This document shows positions 17,336-26,109 of a stretch of 62,580 nt of DNA, piece after piece. The position numbers were made by a program, and so were the translations under genes. Each line of letters begins with the position of its first letter. The first letter of the stretch is position 1. The stretch lies in assembly GCA_944387205.1 (NCBI GenBank), contig CALXDZ010000088.1, positions 1-62,580 of the forward strand, written 5' to 3'. The DNA is from an uncultured Oscillospiraceae bacterium. Its GTDB lineage: Bacteria > Bacillota > Clostridia > Oscillospirales > Oscillospiraceae. The notes beneath the pieces were generated by a model. It was not told the origin of the DNA, did no database searches, and saw only the letters and a list, made by a program, of their open reading frames with translations.

Positions 17336-17579
17336 CTGGAAAAAGAGAGGACAGCGCCGCTGTCCTCTCCTGCTTTCTTGTATCACCCCGCGCTGGCCGT
17401 GTAGACCCAGTTATAACCTGCACCTCAAAGGCCAGGTGGGTCGCCTCCAGCGTGCTTCATCGCTCCCAACTTCCAGCCGCAAACGGCAGCCGGGAGGCCT
17501 GCGAACCACACACTGATCTGGCATCCCTTATAACAAAAATGTGGGTTAAAAAAAGGCCTATCACGCACCGCGCAGGGTG
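17336..17579 (-). ncRNA. ssrS: Structured RNA, probable 6S RNA
   Basis: A 350-base stretch without a gene holds a complete minus-strand transcription unit: promoter at 17585-17613, then about 200 bases that fold into one long interrupted rod, then a terminator (about 17336-17372). The ends pair (TCACCCTGCGC near 17580 with GCGCGGGGTGA near 17380, one G-U). Going inwards the nested pairs are GGCC/GGCC, CCCA/TGGG, TTATAA/TTATAA, GCCAG/CTGGC, GTGG/CCAC and GCCTCC/GGAGGC. A closing stem, a large asymmetric central bubble and a terminal hairpin in about 200 bases is the architecture of 6S RNA, which traps sigmaA RNA polymerase in stationary phase. In Bacillus subtilis the 6S-1 gene lies beside yrvM (tcdA); tcdA is about 3 kb away here. 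No sequence match was run, so the family name is tentative. Confidence 0.6.
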
Positions 17580-17584
17580 ATTGT

Positions 17585-17613
17585 AAGATACTACTTTTTC
17601 CGGAAATTTGCAA
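17585..17613 (-). promoter_or_regulatory. Promoter of the structured RNA
   Basis: On the minus strand TTGCAA (17613-17608) and TATCTT (17590-17585) are 17 bases apart. Predicted start near 17579, the first base pair of the closing stem. Confidence 0.7.
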
Positions 17614-17643
17614 TCCCTTTTTCAAAAAAGCGGAAAAAGAATG

Positions 17644-17946
17644 TTAGGAGTCCTCTTCGTCCTCCAGGAGCTGTTCCATAAACAGGTCGTAGATCTCGTT
17701 AAGTTCTTCGTCACTGTCCAGAGTGGAGAGCAGTTCCTCGCCATTTTCCATGATGGACTTGAGAATCACCAGGCCATATTCCTCGGCTTCGGCTTCTGCC
17801 TGAGGATCATCCTCATCCTCTACCACAGGGAAAAACGCCATATAGGTCTGGCCATTGTGCTCCAGCGCATCCACATACTCCAGCTCAATATCATTTCCAT
17901 CCTCATCGGTGAGGGTGATGAAGTTGGGGCCAAATGCTTCACTCAT
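17644..17946 (-). CDS. DUF1292 family protein
   Basis: Very acidic 100-residue cytosolic protein with the DUF1292 core (FITLTDEDGNDIELEYVDALEHNG and MAFFPVVEDEDD). The family is widespread in Firmicutes (B. subtilis YrzB relatives) and has no known function. ATG 17946 follows AAGGAGG; a promoter TTGCTT-17-TACACT lies at 17995-18023 on the minus strand. Divergent from the PBP1A gene. The trailing acidic helix (LLEDEEDS) is the end of the protein. Confidence 0.9.
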   Translation of the reverse strand: MSEAFGPNFITLTDEDGNDIELEYVDALEHNGQTYMAFFPVVEDEDDPQAEAEAEEYGLVILKSIMENGEELLSTLDSDEELNEIYDLFMEQLLEDEEDS

Positions 17947-17994
17947 GGGTCGGTACCTCCTTATGCAATGGCTCCGCAGGGAGCGGTCAAGTAT

Positions 17995-18023
17995 AGTGTA
18001 ACGGTTTTTGGAAAGAAAAGCAA
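17995..18023 (-). promoter_or_regulatory. Promoter of the DUF1292 gene
   Basis: Minus strand TTGCTT (18023-18018), 17-base spacer, TACACT (18000-17995). Confidence 0.6.
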
Positions 18024-18153
18024 GCGGCAAGATGAGCCGGAATCAGAAAAAATAGGCTTGTTGCTCCTTGTTATTTTGGCGAAACAGAGGGCAATTATAC
18101 GATTCAGGAACTTTTTCCGGGGAAAAACCGTCTTTTTAGAAGTTGACAAAGGG

Positions 18154-18162
18154 TGTTATAAT
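18154..18162 (+). promoter_or_regulatory. Extended -10 promoter of the PBP1A gene
   Basis: TGTTATAAT matches the extended -10 pattern TGnTATAAT; no good -35 is present at 17 bases. A TTGACA lies at 18143-18148 but only 8 bases upstream, so it is not a -35 for this box. Confidence 0.55.
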
Positions 18163-18246
18163 GAAACCGTTAAGCTGGTGCAGCCTGTGAATTTCAAATA
18201 GGACAGGCACCAGTGTGGAATTTTTGAAAAAAGGAGGTGCCCTGTG

Positions 18247-20826
18247 ATGGAACACGGAAAGCGGGAATCTGAACGCAGAAATCGGACGGAACGGACCCGC
18301 GGGGAACACAGCACACGGCAGAGCACCAGAAAAAAAAGAGGTGGACACAAGGTCCGGAAGGTCATCGGCACATTGTGCCTGGTGGGTCTGCTGACCGGTG
18401 TGTTTTTTACCGGTATTTTTCTCACCTATGTGAACACCACCCTGGTTCGCCAGGCGGAGGTAGATCCGGAGAAGCTCAGTCAGGAGTCCAGCTCCATCCT
18501 CTACTACCAGGACAATGACACTGGAGAATGGGAAGAGCTGCAGATGCTCAAGAGCAGCAAAAAGCGTATTGAGATCCCGCTGAGCGAGATGCCGCAGTAT
18601 CTGCAGGATGCTGCCATCGCCATTGAGGACGAGCGGTTTGAGAGCCATCACGGTGTAGACTGGCTGCGCACGGGAAAGGCCGTGCTCAACCGTCTGACCG
18701 GCGGGTCCGTGATCGGTGGTTCCACTATTACTCAACAGCTCATCAAAAACCTGACCGGAGACAATGAGAACACCATCAAGAGAAAGATCCTTGAGATCGT
18801 CCGGGCATTGGAGTTCGAAAAGGAGTATTCCAAGGACGAGATCATGGAAATGTATCTCAATAATATTGCCCTGGGGCGGGGATGTGTCGGTGTCCAGACC
18901 GCATCCCAGCGGTACTTCGGCAAGGATACGAAGGACCTGACCCTGGCCGAGTGTGCCAGTCTCATCGGTATTACCAACAACCCATGGAAGTATGATCCTC
19001 TGCGGAACGAGGAGAGCCTGAAGAACAATCAGGACCGCAAGGAGCTGATTCTGGGGAAGATGCTGGAGCTGGAGAAGATCACCCAAGAGGAGTATGACCA
19101 GGCCATGGCGGAGCAGGTCCAGTTTGTGGAGGACGCTACGGATGATACCGATGACACCAGTACAGCGGATGAGTACAACTCCTTCTTTGTGGATCAGGTG
19201 ATCCGGGATGTGTCTGAGGACTTGGCGGAAGAACTGGGCATTTCAGAAAAGTCTGCGCTGAACAGCCTTTATTACGGCGGCTATCGGATCTACACCACCA
19301 TTGACCCGGAGATCCAGGAGATCGCTGAGACAGTGTATGAGGACGCATCCAACGCCAAGACCTCTGCCCGGGGACAGAAGCTCCATTCGGCTATCACCAT
19401 CGTAGAGCCTTCTACCGGCGATGTAGTGGCCATGGTAGGAGACCTGGGAGAGAAGGAAGGCGACCTGGTTCTGAACTGGGCCACCACTGTGCGTCAGTGC
19501 GGCTCCTCTATCAAGCCCATTGCCACTTATGCTCCTGCTTTGGATGCGGGAATCATCACGCCGGCGTCGGCCATTGACAACGCGCCGGTGCGGCTTTTGA
19601 ACGGAAAACCCTGGCCGCGGAACGACAATGGTGTCTATTCCGGTCTCATGACCCTTTCGGCGGCGGTGTCTGGTTCTGTTAACGCAGTGGCAGTCCGGGT
19701 CAATGAAATGCTTGGCGTGCAGAAGTCCTTTGATTTTCTGACGGAGAATCTGGGTATCACTACCCTGGTGTCCAGTGAGGATGATTCCAGCCGCAACGAT
19801 ATGAACTCTGCCTCTCTGGGCCTGGGCGGCCTGACCAACGGTGTTACCACCGAGGAGATGGCGGCAGCCTTTGCCACCTTTGCCAATAACGGCGTGTACA
19901 ACGAGCCCAGGCTCTATACCAAAGTCACTCAGGTGGACAGCAACGGTACCGAGACAGTGATCATTGAAAATGAGACCGAGTCCCACGCCGCCATGAAAGA
20001 GACCACTGCCTATATGGTTACAAAGCTGCTGCAGACCGCCGTTTCCAGCGGTACCGGCCGGGGGGCACAGTTCTCTGGCATGAGCATCGCAGGTAAGACC
20101 GGTACTACCAGTGAGAACTATGACCGTTATTTCGCGGGCTATACTCCATACTATGCGGCAGCGGTGTGGTGTGGTTATGCCAACAACGAGCGCATCGTTT
20201 CCAGCGTCAATCCCTCCGCGGCCTTGTGGAGGCAGGTCATGAGCAAGATCCATGCTAATCTGGAGGATATTGGATTCTCCCGTCCTGACGGCATGGTTCA
20301 GGTTACGGTGTGTAAGGACAGCGGCCTGCTGCCCAGCGATGCCTGCAGCCACGATGTTCGAGGCGAGAGCCGCCTGCAGACGGTCTGGGTGGCCAAGGGT
20401 ACGGAGCCTACGGAGACCTGTAATGTCCATGTGGATGTACAGTACTGCACAGAAGGTCAGTGCCTGGCCGGTGAATTCTGCCCGGAGGAGAGCGTGAAGA
20501 CAGTGTCCGTGCTGAACTACACCCGGGACAGCTTCGGTGCGGCGGTGTCGGATACGCCGTATCTTTTGGGAACGCTGGAGGCAGCCTCCAAGGAGCCGGA
20601 TGAAAATGGTGTGGTGGGCTGCCCCATCCACACCCAAGCGCAGCCGGAGGATCCTGTGGTTGTGGACCCCAATGATCCCAACGCCGGCGGCTCAACACAG
20701 AATCCGGACGAGGAAACCGGCGAAGAAACTGAAGAGGGCAGCGGCGACGGCGGAAATGGAAGTGGAAATGGAGAAGATTGGGTAAATGATTTGTGGAACG
20801 GAGGCTCTGCTTCCGCCAACAGATGA
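18247..20826 (+). CDS. ponA: Class A penicillin-binding protein 1A
   Basis: Bifunctional peptidoglycan synthase, 859 residues. Basic cytosolic head, transmembrane helix (about 39-62), glycosyltransferase family 51 domain with catalytic Glu127 in IEDERF and the QQLIKNL motif, then a transpeptidase domain with SSIK (Ser420-Lys423), SVN (477-479) and KTGTT (from Lys617). The C-terminal tail is low complexity (Asp/Asn/Pro, then Gly/Glu/Ser). ATG 18247 is 9 bases after AAAGGAGG; a GTG directly before it is an alternative. Monocistronic, with a strong terminator. Confidence 0.95.
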   Translation: MEHGKRESERRNRTERTRGEHSTRQSTRKKRGGHKVRKVIGTLCLVGLLTGVFFTGIFLTYVNTTLVRQAEVDPEKLSQESSSILYYQDNDTGEWEELQMLKSSKKRIEIPLSEMPQYLQDAAIAIEDERFESHHGVDWLRTGKAVLNRLTGGSVIGGSTITQQLIKNLTGDNENTIKRKILEIVRALEFEKEYSKDEIMEMYLNNIALGRGCVGVQTASQRYFGKDTKDLTLAECASLIGITNNPWKYDPLRNEESLKNNQDRKELILGKMLELEKITQEEYDQAMAEQVQFVEDATDDTDDTSTADEYNSFFVDQVIRDVSEDLAEELGISEKSALNSLYYGGYRIYTTIDPEIQEIAETVYEDASNAKTSARGQKLHSAITIVEPSTGDVVAMVGDLGEKEGDLVLNWATTVRQCGSSIKPIATYAPALDAGIITPASAIDNAPVRLLNGKPWPRNDNGVYSGLMTLSAAVSGSVNAVAVRVNEMLGVQKSFDFLTENLGITTLVSSEDDSSRNDMNSASLGLGGLTNGVTTEEMAAAFATFANNGVYNEPRLYTKVTQVDSNGTETVIIENETESHAAMKETTAYMVTKLLQTAVSSGTGRGAQFSGMSIAGKTGTTSENYDRYFAGYTPYYAAAVWCGYANNERIVSSVNPSAALWRQVMSKIHANLEDIGFSRPDGMVQVTVCKDSGLLPSDACSHDVRGESRLQTVWVAKGTEPTETCNVHVDVQYCTEGQCLAGEFCPEESVKTVSVLNYTRDSFGAAVSDTPYLLGTLEAASKEPDENGVVGCPIHTQAQPEDPVVVDPNDPNAGGSTQNPDEETGEETEEGSGDGGNGSGNGEDWVNDLWNGGSASANR

Positions 20827-20867
20827 ACCCGCTGAATCCCGGAAACCTTTTGAAAAACAATAGAAGG

Positions 20868-20902
20868 AAAGCCGGCGGCCAAACAGGCCGCCGGCTTTTT
20901 TG
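20868..20902 (+). terminator. Terminator of the PBP1A gene
   Basis: 12-bp stem AAGCCGGCGGCC with GGCCGCCGGCTT and a six-T run. Confidence 0.92.
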
Positions 20903-20910
20903 ACTATGCT

Positions 20911-21990
20911 TTATTCTGGGGACCGCCAGAGAACTAAATATCCCGCGTCGTGGAGCCGTTTGACCAAAAGCAGAAGAAGGGGGAAGAGGATCATACCTAA
21001 AAGTCCCATGGAGCTGTATCCCAGATACATGGCCAATAGGGAACAAAGCGGCGGCAGCCCCGCTTGATCCGCCATGAGCTTGGGCTCCATCAGACTGCGC
21101 ACCAGGGAAATCACTGCATAGAGCGCCAGAAGCCCAATGCTTCGGGGAATGTCGTCCGCCAGCAGACAGACAATGGCCCAGGGAACAAGAGCTGTTCCCG
21201 CACCCAGAATGGGCAGCGCATCCACCAGAGCAATGAGAAAGGCCAGCAGCAGGGCGTAGTCTGTCCCCAGTAGGAAAAAGCCGATCAGCAGCTCGGAGAA
21301 GGTCAGAAGGGTCAAAAGCAGCTGGGCCTTGCACCACCGACCCAAGGTGCCGTTGATGTTGCGGCGCATGCCTAGGGCTGGCTGGCGCAGGCGTTTGGGC
21401 AGCTGACACAGCAGAAAGGAGCGGATGTCTGGATAGCGGCTGGAAGTATAATAGACAGCCAGGACAGTGGTGATTAAAAATAATCCAATGCTGGGGAGCT
21501 GGGTGGCAAAGGCGGTCATCTCTCCCAGCATGCGGGCAGAGAAGTCGCCGGCGGCTTCTGCACCCTGTTGGGCTAGAGTGTCGCTGAGGCGCTCCACCCA
21601 AAGCTGCAGTTCTTGGGGACAGGCGGCACAGAGGCGCTGGGCCTTTTGCTGGACTTGGTCTACCAACCCGGGCAGCCCGCCCAGCAGGGTGGGCAGCTGA
21701 TCCAGCAAGGCGTAAGCCTCCTGAAACAGGCGGGAGAGCAGCCAAAAGACACCGAAAACCAGGGCGGACGCCAGCAGCAAGGTGAGAAGGGCGGAGGTAA
21801 AGCTGCGGCGAAATCCCAGCTTTTTCCGGCACCACAGCACCCAGGGCTCCATCAGACCGGACAGTCCAAGGGCGATGAGGAAGGGCAAAAGCCAGAACAG
21901 TGCATAGCGAAAAAACAGCCAGAACAGCACCAGTCCCGCCGCCGTGACGGCCAGACGCAGTAAAAAGTTGATTTGCCTGTTTCGATCCAT
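20911..21990 (-). CDS. AI-2E family transporter, YtvI-like
   Basis: 359-residue membrane protein with about eight helices in the AI-2E/TerC-like permease arrangement: two N-terminal helices, a long periplasmic-side amphipathic region (about 90-150) and a C-terminal bundle with the family motif LIALVDALPILGAGTALVPWAI. Closest in shape to YtvI, the sporulation-associated branch in Firmicutes. It faces the PBP1A gene and starts at ATG 21990 after GGAGAG. Substrate unknown. Confidence 0.85.
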   Translation of the reverse strand: MDRNRQINFLLRLAVTAAGLVLFWLFFRYALFWLLPFLIALGLSGLMEPWVLWCRKKLGFRRSFTSALLTLLLASALVFGVFWLLSRLFQEAYALLDQLPTLLGGLPGLVDQVQQKAQRLCAACPQELQLWVERLSDTLAQQGAEAAGDFSARMLGEMTAFATQLPSIGLFLITTVLAVYYTSSRYPDIRSFLLCQLPKRLRQPALGMRRNINGTLGRWCKAQLLLTLLTFSELLIGFFLLGTDYALLLAFLIALVDALPILGAGTALVPWAIVCLLADDIPRSIGLLALYAVISLVRSLMEPKLMADQAGLPPLCSLLAMYLGYSSMGLLGMILFPLLLLLVKRLHDAGYLVLWRSPE

Positions 21991-22129
21991 GGCTCTCCTT
22001 TCCCCACAGGACTGTACAAATTCCCCCTAAGTCAGGGAAGAATTTAGATGAGTTGACGGTTGCGTGATGGAAAAATCTATGTTATGATGAAAAAACAAGA
22101 AAGACAAATGACCATGGGAGGCGGACGAA

Positions 22130-22570
22130 TTGAGCATGCAGATCAAGTATTATCTGGTGGCGTCCGAGGCGCTTCCGGAGATTTTCATCAAGGTGGCAGA
22201 GGCCAAGCGAATGCTGCAGACGGGGGAGGCGGACACCGTAGGTGCTGCGACCCGTCAGGTGGGAATCAGCCGCAGTGCATTTTATAAGTATAAGGATGCG
22301 GTGCAGCCCTTCAATGACATGAAAGCGGGGCATATCATCACTTTTTATGCCATGCTGCGGGATACCACCGGTGTTCTTTCCAATGTGCTGTCTATTTTTG
22401 CCACATCCGGTGCAAATATACTGACCATCAACCAGAGCATTCCCACCAACGGCTGTGCGGCGGTGACAATCTCCGCAGAGACTTCGGAAATGACATCAAT
22501 GTTGGATGAGCTGATCTCCCGCGTTTCCGCTGCGGATGGTGTGGTAAAATTTGAAATTTTGGCGGGTTAA
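22130..22570 (+). CDS. ACT domain protein, PheB/UPF0735 type
   Basis: 146 residues: an N-terminal helical segment with a helix-turn-helix-like stretch (VGAATRQVGISRSAFYKYKDAV) and a C-terminal ACT domain (about 70-143, RDTTGVLSNVLSIFATSGANILTINQSIP). ACT proteins of this family sit before homoserine dehydrogenase or phenylalanine genes and probably sense an amino acid. TTG 22130 is chosen, 8 bases after GGGAGG; the ATG two codons later would be 14 bases away. First gene of an aspartate-family set with hom and lysC. Extended -10 TGTTATGAT at 22080-22088. Confidence 0.85.
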   Translation: MSMQIKYYLVASEALPEIFIKVAEAKRMLQTGEADTVGAATRQVGISRSAFYKYKDAVQPFNDMKAGHIITFYAMLRDTTGVLSNVLSIFATSGANILTINQSIPTNGCAAVTISAETSEMTSMLDELISRVSAADGVVKFEILAG

Positions 22571-22650
22571 CCCTGGAGAGGTGCGGCCTGCCTGCGGACA
22601 AGTCCGGGGCAGGCATACCGGGATCAAACATTAGGAAAGAGGAAGATGTG

Positions 22651-23847
22651 ATGGCAAAGATCGCCATTTTGGGCCTCGGCACAGTGGGAGGCGGTGTGGC
22701 CGAGGTGCTCAGACACAATGGCGCCTCCATCAGCGACAAGCTGGGAGAACCCTTGGAGCTGAGTAAAATTCTGGTACGGCATTTTCGTGACAATCCCTAT
22801 CGCTCTCTGATGACCGATGATTTCTCGCAGATCGAGGAGGACCCGGAGATCCAGGTGGTGGTGGAGACCATCGGAGGCATGGAGGCGGCATATGAATATA
22901 CCCGGCGGGCCCTTGAGGCCGGCAAGCACGTGGTTACCGCCAACAAGGAACTGGTGGCGGAAAAAGGCCATGAGCTGCTGGAACTGGCCCGCCGTAATCA
23001 TGTCAGCTACCTCTTTGAAGCCAGTGTGGGAGGAGGAATCCCCATCCTTCGTCCGCTGGTACAGTGTATGGCCGCCAATGAGATTGAAGAAGTCTACGGC
23101 ATCCTCAATGGTACCACCAACTATATCCTCACCCGGATGAACCGCAGCGGTGCCTCCTTTGCCGAAGCGCTGAAGGAGGCCCGGGAAAAGGGCTATGCGG
23201 AGGCGGATCCCACTGCCGATGTGGAGGGGCTGGACACCTGCCGCAAGATCTGCATTTTGGCGGATCTGGCCTTTGGCAGACAGATTTTGCCGGCCCAGGT
23301 CCTTACAGAGGGAATCTCTGCTCTGGACCTGGTGGATGTGAAGCTGGCGGAGGCAAACGGATGGCGGGTGAAGCTGCTGGGCCGGTGCCTGCGGCTGCCT
23401 CAGGGGCAGCGCGTTGCCTATGTGGCGCCCCACCTGGTCCGGGAGGATAGTCCCATTGCCAGTGTGGAGGACGTGTTCAACGCTATTGTGGTCCGTGGCA
23501 ACGCCACCGGAGAGGTCATGTTCTACGGCAAGGGAGCGGGAGATCTCCCCACAGCCAGCGCTGTGGTGGCGGATATCATCGACGCCCTGCGCCATGAAAA
23601 GGCGCCCAGCCCCATCGGCTGGAGCGCAGGGACGGAGGGCGTTGTGTCTGCCGAGGAGCTGAAGCAGCGGTGGTATGTGCGCACAGAGGCAGATCAGACT
23701 GCTGCCCAGGCGCTTTTGGGACCCTTGGAACCCTTGACGGACAAAATGGGTCTGCAGGCATTTTTGACGCAGCCCCTGCCTTTGGAGCGTCTGTACAGGG
23801 CCGGGGGGCCACTGAAGATGCACAGTTGCCTGCGGGTGCTGACCTGA
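22651..23847 (+). CDS. hom: Homoserine dehydrogenase
   Basis: Converts aspartate semialdehyde to homoserine, the branch to threonine and methionine. 398 residues, with the NAD(P)-binding GLGTVGGG near the N-terminus, HVVTANKEL, the substrate loop with GGGIPILRPL and GILNGTTNYILTRM, the catalytic EADPTADVEGLD segment, and a shortened C-terminal region in place of a full ACT domain. Feedback control may instead come from the separate ACT protein upstream. Start taken at ATG 22651 with GAGGAAG; the GTG just before it is an alternative. Confidence 0.95.
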   Translation: MAKIAILGLGTVGGGVAEVLRHNGASISDKLGEPLELSKILVRHFRDNPYRSLMTDDFSQIEEDPEIQVVVETIGGMEAAYEYTRRALEAGKHVVTANKELVAEKGHELLELARRNHVSYLFEASVGGGIPILRPLVQCMAANEIEEVYGILNGTTNYILTRMNRSGASFAEALKEAREKGYAEADPTADVEGLDTCRKICILADLAFGRQILPAQVLTEGISALDLVDVKLAEANGWRVKLLGRCLRLPQGQRVAYVAPHLVREDSPIASVEDVFNAIVVRGNATGEVMFYGKGAGDLPTASAVVADIIDALRHEKAPSPIGWSAGTEGVVSAEELKQRWYVRTEADQTAAQALLGPLEPLTDKMGLQAFLTQPLPLERLYRAGGPLKMHSCLRVLT

Positions 23848-23926
23848 CGAGAGATTTTGCATAGGATAGAGTGAAGCGAGGTACAGGGGGCATTCCCCTC
23901 TGCTCAGATAGAAGGAGTTGGGTACA

Positions 23927-25141
23927 TTGAGCTTAATTGTACAGAAATTTGGTGGAACCTCCGTCAAGGATGCGGAACGGATTTTCCACGTGGCTGGGAT
24001 CATTGCCGATACCTACCGGGCGGGAAACGACGTCATCGTAGTGCTCTCTGCCCAAGGAGATACCACTGATGATCTGGTGGCCAAGGCCCAGGAGATCGAC
24101 CCCCATGCCTCCCGTCGGGAGATGGATATGCTGCTTTCCACTGGTGAGCAGATCTCTGTGGCGCTGTGCGCCATGGCGCTGCGCAAGATGGGGCTGCCGG
24201 TCATTTCCCTGAACGCCTGGCAGGTGGGGATCCAGACCACCAGTGTGCACAGCAACGCCCGCATCAAGCGCATCGACAGTGAGCGGGTGAGAGCGGAACT
24301 GGACCAGCACCGGATCGTGCTGGTGACCGGTTTCCAGGGCGTCAACAAAAACGGGGACATCACCACTCTGGGCCGAGGCGGCAGCGATACCAGCGCCGTG
24401 GCGCTGGCAGCGGCCTTCCATGCAGATCTGTGCCAGATCTTCACCGACGTGGATGGCGTGTATACCTGTGATCCCCGGCTGGTGCCCAATGCCCGGAAGC
24501 TGGAGGAGATCACATACAACGAAATGCTGGAGTTGGCCTCTCAGGGAGCGCAGGTGCTTCATAACCGCAGCGTGGAGCTGGCCAAGAAATTCCATGTCAA
24601 TCTGGAGGTGCTGTCCAGTTACGAGCGCAAGCCTGGCACAAAAGTGAAGGAGGTCACAAAGAAAGTGGAAAAGACAAACATCACTGGTGTGGCAAAGGAT
24701 ACCAGTATCGCCCGCATTGCTCTGGTGGGCCTGCAGCATAACCCCGGCGTTGCCTTCCAGGTGTTCAACCTGCTGAGCAAGGCCAATATCAGCGTGGACG
24801 TGATTTTGCAGTCCATCGGCCGGGAGGATACCAAGGATATCAGCTTTACCGTTGCCAAGAAGGATTTGGAAGACGCCCAAAAGATTTTGCTGGAGAACAA
24901 GGAGGCTATCCACTTTGATCATCTGACGGTGGATGATAAGATCGGCAAGGTTTCCATTGTCGGCGCCGGCGTCATGGCGGAGACCGGCGTGGCAGCCAAA
25001 ATGTTTGAGGCACTGTATGAGGCGGGCGTCAATATCCAGATGATCAATACCTCCGAGATCCGTGTCTCTGTTCTCATCGACGAGGCGGATGTGAACAAAG
25101 CGGTCCGGGCTATCCACGCCAAATTCTTTGACGAGGAGTAA
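23927..25141 (+). CDS. lysC: Aspartate kinase
   Basis: First enzyme of the aspartate pathway, 404 residues. Amino acid kinase domain with KFGGTSV (residues 7-13), STGEQISVAL, the GRGGSDTSAVALA loop and FTDVDGVYTCDPR; C-terminal pair of ACT domains (about 265-400) that give allosteric control by lysine or threonine. TTG 23927 is 9 bases after AAGGAG; a TTG at 23918 is too near. A terminator follows. Grouped with hom. Confidence 0.95.
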   Translation: MSLIVQKFGGTSVKDAERIFHVAGIIADTYRAGNDVIVVLSAQGDTTDDLVAKAQEIDPHASRREMDMLLSTGEQISVALCAMALRKMGLPVISLNAWQVGIQTTSVHSNARIKRIDSERVRAELDQHRIVLVTGFQGVNKNGDITTLGRGGSDTSAVALAAAFHADLCQIFTDVDGVYTCDPRLVPNARKLEEITYNEMLELASQGAQVLHNRSVELAKKFHVNLEVLSSYERKPGTKVKEVTKKVEKTNITGVAKDTSIARIALVGLQHNPGVAFQVFNLLSKANISVDVILQSIGREDTKDISFTVAKKDLEDAQKILLENKEAIHFDHLTVDDKIGKVSIVGAGVMAETGVAAKMFEALYEAGVNIQMINTSEIRVSVLIDEADVNKAVRAIHAKFFDEE

Positions 25142-25168
25142 GTCTCAAAGCCACTTCCTGATACAGGT

Positions 25169-25203
25169 CAAGCCCCTGAGGGGATCCCTCAGGGGCTTTT
25201 CAT
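25169..25203 (+). terminator. Terminator after lysC
   Basis: Stem AAGCCCCTGAGGG with CCCTCAGGGGCTT and four T. Confidence 0.85.
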
Positions 25204-25232
25204 ATGCTGGCTGGGGGAAAGAAGACGTGGAC

Positions 25233-25262
25233 TTGACAAGGCCCTGGAAAAAATGTTATGAT
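25233..25262 (+). promoter_or_regulatory. Promoter of the mntP leader
   Basis: TTGACA (25233-25238), 18-base spacer, TATGAT (25257-25262) extended by TG at 25254-25255. Confidence 0.8.
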
Positions 25263-25281
25263 GTGCTAACAATTTGAAAAA

Positions 25282-25408
25282 TGCGTCCGTGAGGGAGTAG
25301 TGAGCGCGCTTTTGCGCGTGGCAAGTCAACATACTGGCCGGTCCCGGTCTGGCTTGCCTTAAATGACGAGACTCATGTATCACCGAAAGGCATACATGGG
25401 GTCAGTGT
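25282..25408 (+). promoter_or_regulatory. Manganese riboswitch (yybP-ykoY family) of mntP
   Basis: The leader carries the conserved marks of the yybP-ykoY aptamer: GGGAGTAG at 25293-25300, AGTCAACATACTGG at 25324-25337, GACGAGACT near 25365-25373, ACCGAAAGG at 25382-25390, and stems that bring the two Mn-binding loops together. This family binds Mn2+ and turns on export genes. A strong terminator hairpin (25416-25458) separates aptamer and gene, so control is transcriptional. Confidence 0.92.
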
Positions 25409-25415
25409 AAGTTGG

Positions 25416-25458
25416 GACGGCCCGGGTATCGCCTTGGATACCCGGGCCGTTTTTTTGC
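25416..25458 (+). terminator. Riboswitch expression-platform terminator
   Basis: 14-bp stem ACGGCCCGGGTATC with GATACCCGGGCCGT and seven T. It lies between the Mn aptamer and the mntP ribosome binding site. Confidence 0.88.
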
Positions 25459-25473
25459 TGGGAGGAAGAAAGT

Positions 25474-26037
25474 ATGGGATTGTGGGAACTGTTTGTCATT
25501 GCGGTTGGACTGTCCATGGATGCCTTTGCGGTGTCTATCTGCAAGGGCCTGGCCACGGGGCAGGTGCGCCTGCGGCACGCCCTGACCGCCGGCATCTATT
25601 TCGGTGGGTTTCAGGCCCTGATGCCGCTGGCGGGGTATCTGCTGGGGGTCCGCTTCCAGGGGCTCATCTCCGCTTTTGACCACTGGATCGCCTTTGTGCT
25701 GCTGGGTCTCATCGGTGCGAATATGATCCGGGAGTCCCGGGGCGAGGCAGAGAAGCTGGACTGCGACTTTGGCTTCCGGGCCATGCTGCCCCTGGCAGTG
25801 GCTACCAGCATCGACGCTCTGGCCGTGGGAGTCTCTTTCGCCTTTTTGCAGGTGGACAACATCCTGGCGGCAGTGGGCTTCATCGGTGTGGTGACCTTTG
25901 TGCTCTCCGCCGTAGGGGTCAAGGTGGGCAGTGTGTTCGGCGCCAAGTACCAGTCCCGGGCGGAGCTGTTGGGCGGTGTGGTACTGGTGGCCATGGGGCT
26001 CAAGATCCTGCTGGAGCATCTGGGAATTTTGCAGTAA
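25474..26037 (+). CDS. mntP: Manganese efflux pump MntP
   Basis: Six-helix DUF204 transporter, 187 residues, that exports Mn2+. The two internal repeats carry the membrane-embedded charged residues: [15 protein letters not shown] in the first helix and [15 protein letters not shown] in the fourth, with Asp residues that bind the metal. GGGAGGAAGAAAGT precedes the ATG. The Mn riboswitch upstream makes the assignment firm: high Mn2+ should switch the gene on. Confidence 0.95.
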   Translation: MGLWELFVIAVGLSMDAFAVSICKGLATGQVRLRHALTAGIYFGGFQALMPLAGYLLGVRFQGLISAFDHWIAFVLLGLIGANMIRESRGEAEKLDCDFGFRAMLPLAVATSIDALAVGVSFAFLQVDNILAAVGFIGVVTFVLSAVGVKVGSVFGAKYQSRAELLGGVVLVAMGLKILLEHLGILQ

Positions 26038-26100
26038 AAAAGACCGCCTGTTCCGAAGGGGGAGGGGATATCCTCCCACCGGAACAGGTGGTCTTTGCTT
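26037..26100. terminator. Long bidirectional terminator between mntP and the shikimate-kinase-like gene
   Basis: Two nested stems: AAAGACC...GCCTGTTCC with GGAACAGG...GGTCTTT enclosing a GGGAGGGGATATCCTCCC hairpin. T runs occur on both strands. Confidence 0.85.
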
Positions 26101-26109
26101 TTGCTGAAT

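Noticed and set aside
18143-18148. TTGACA as the -35 of the PBP1A promoter
   Set aside because: It is only 8 bases from the TATAAT, too close for sigmaA.
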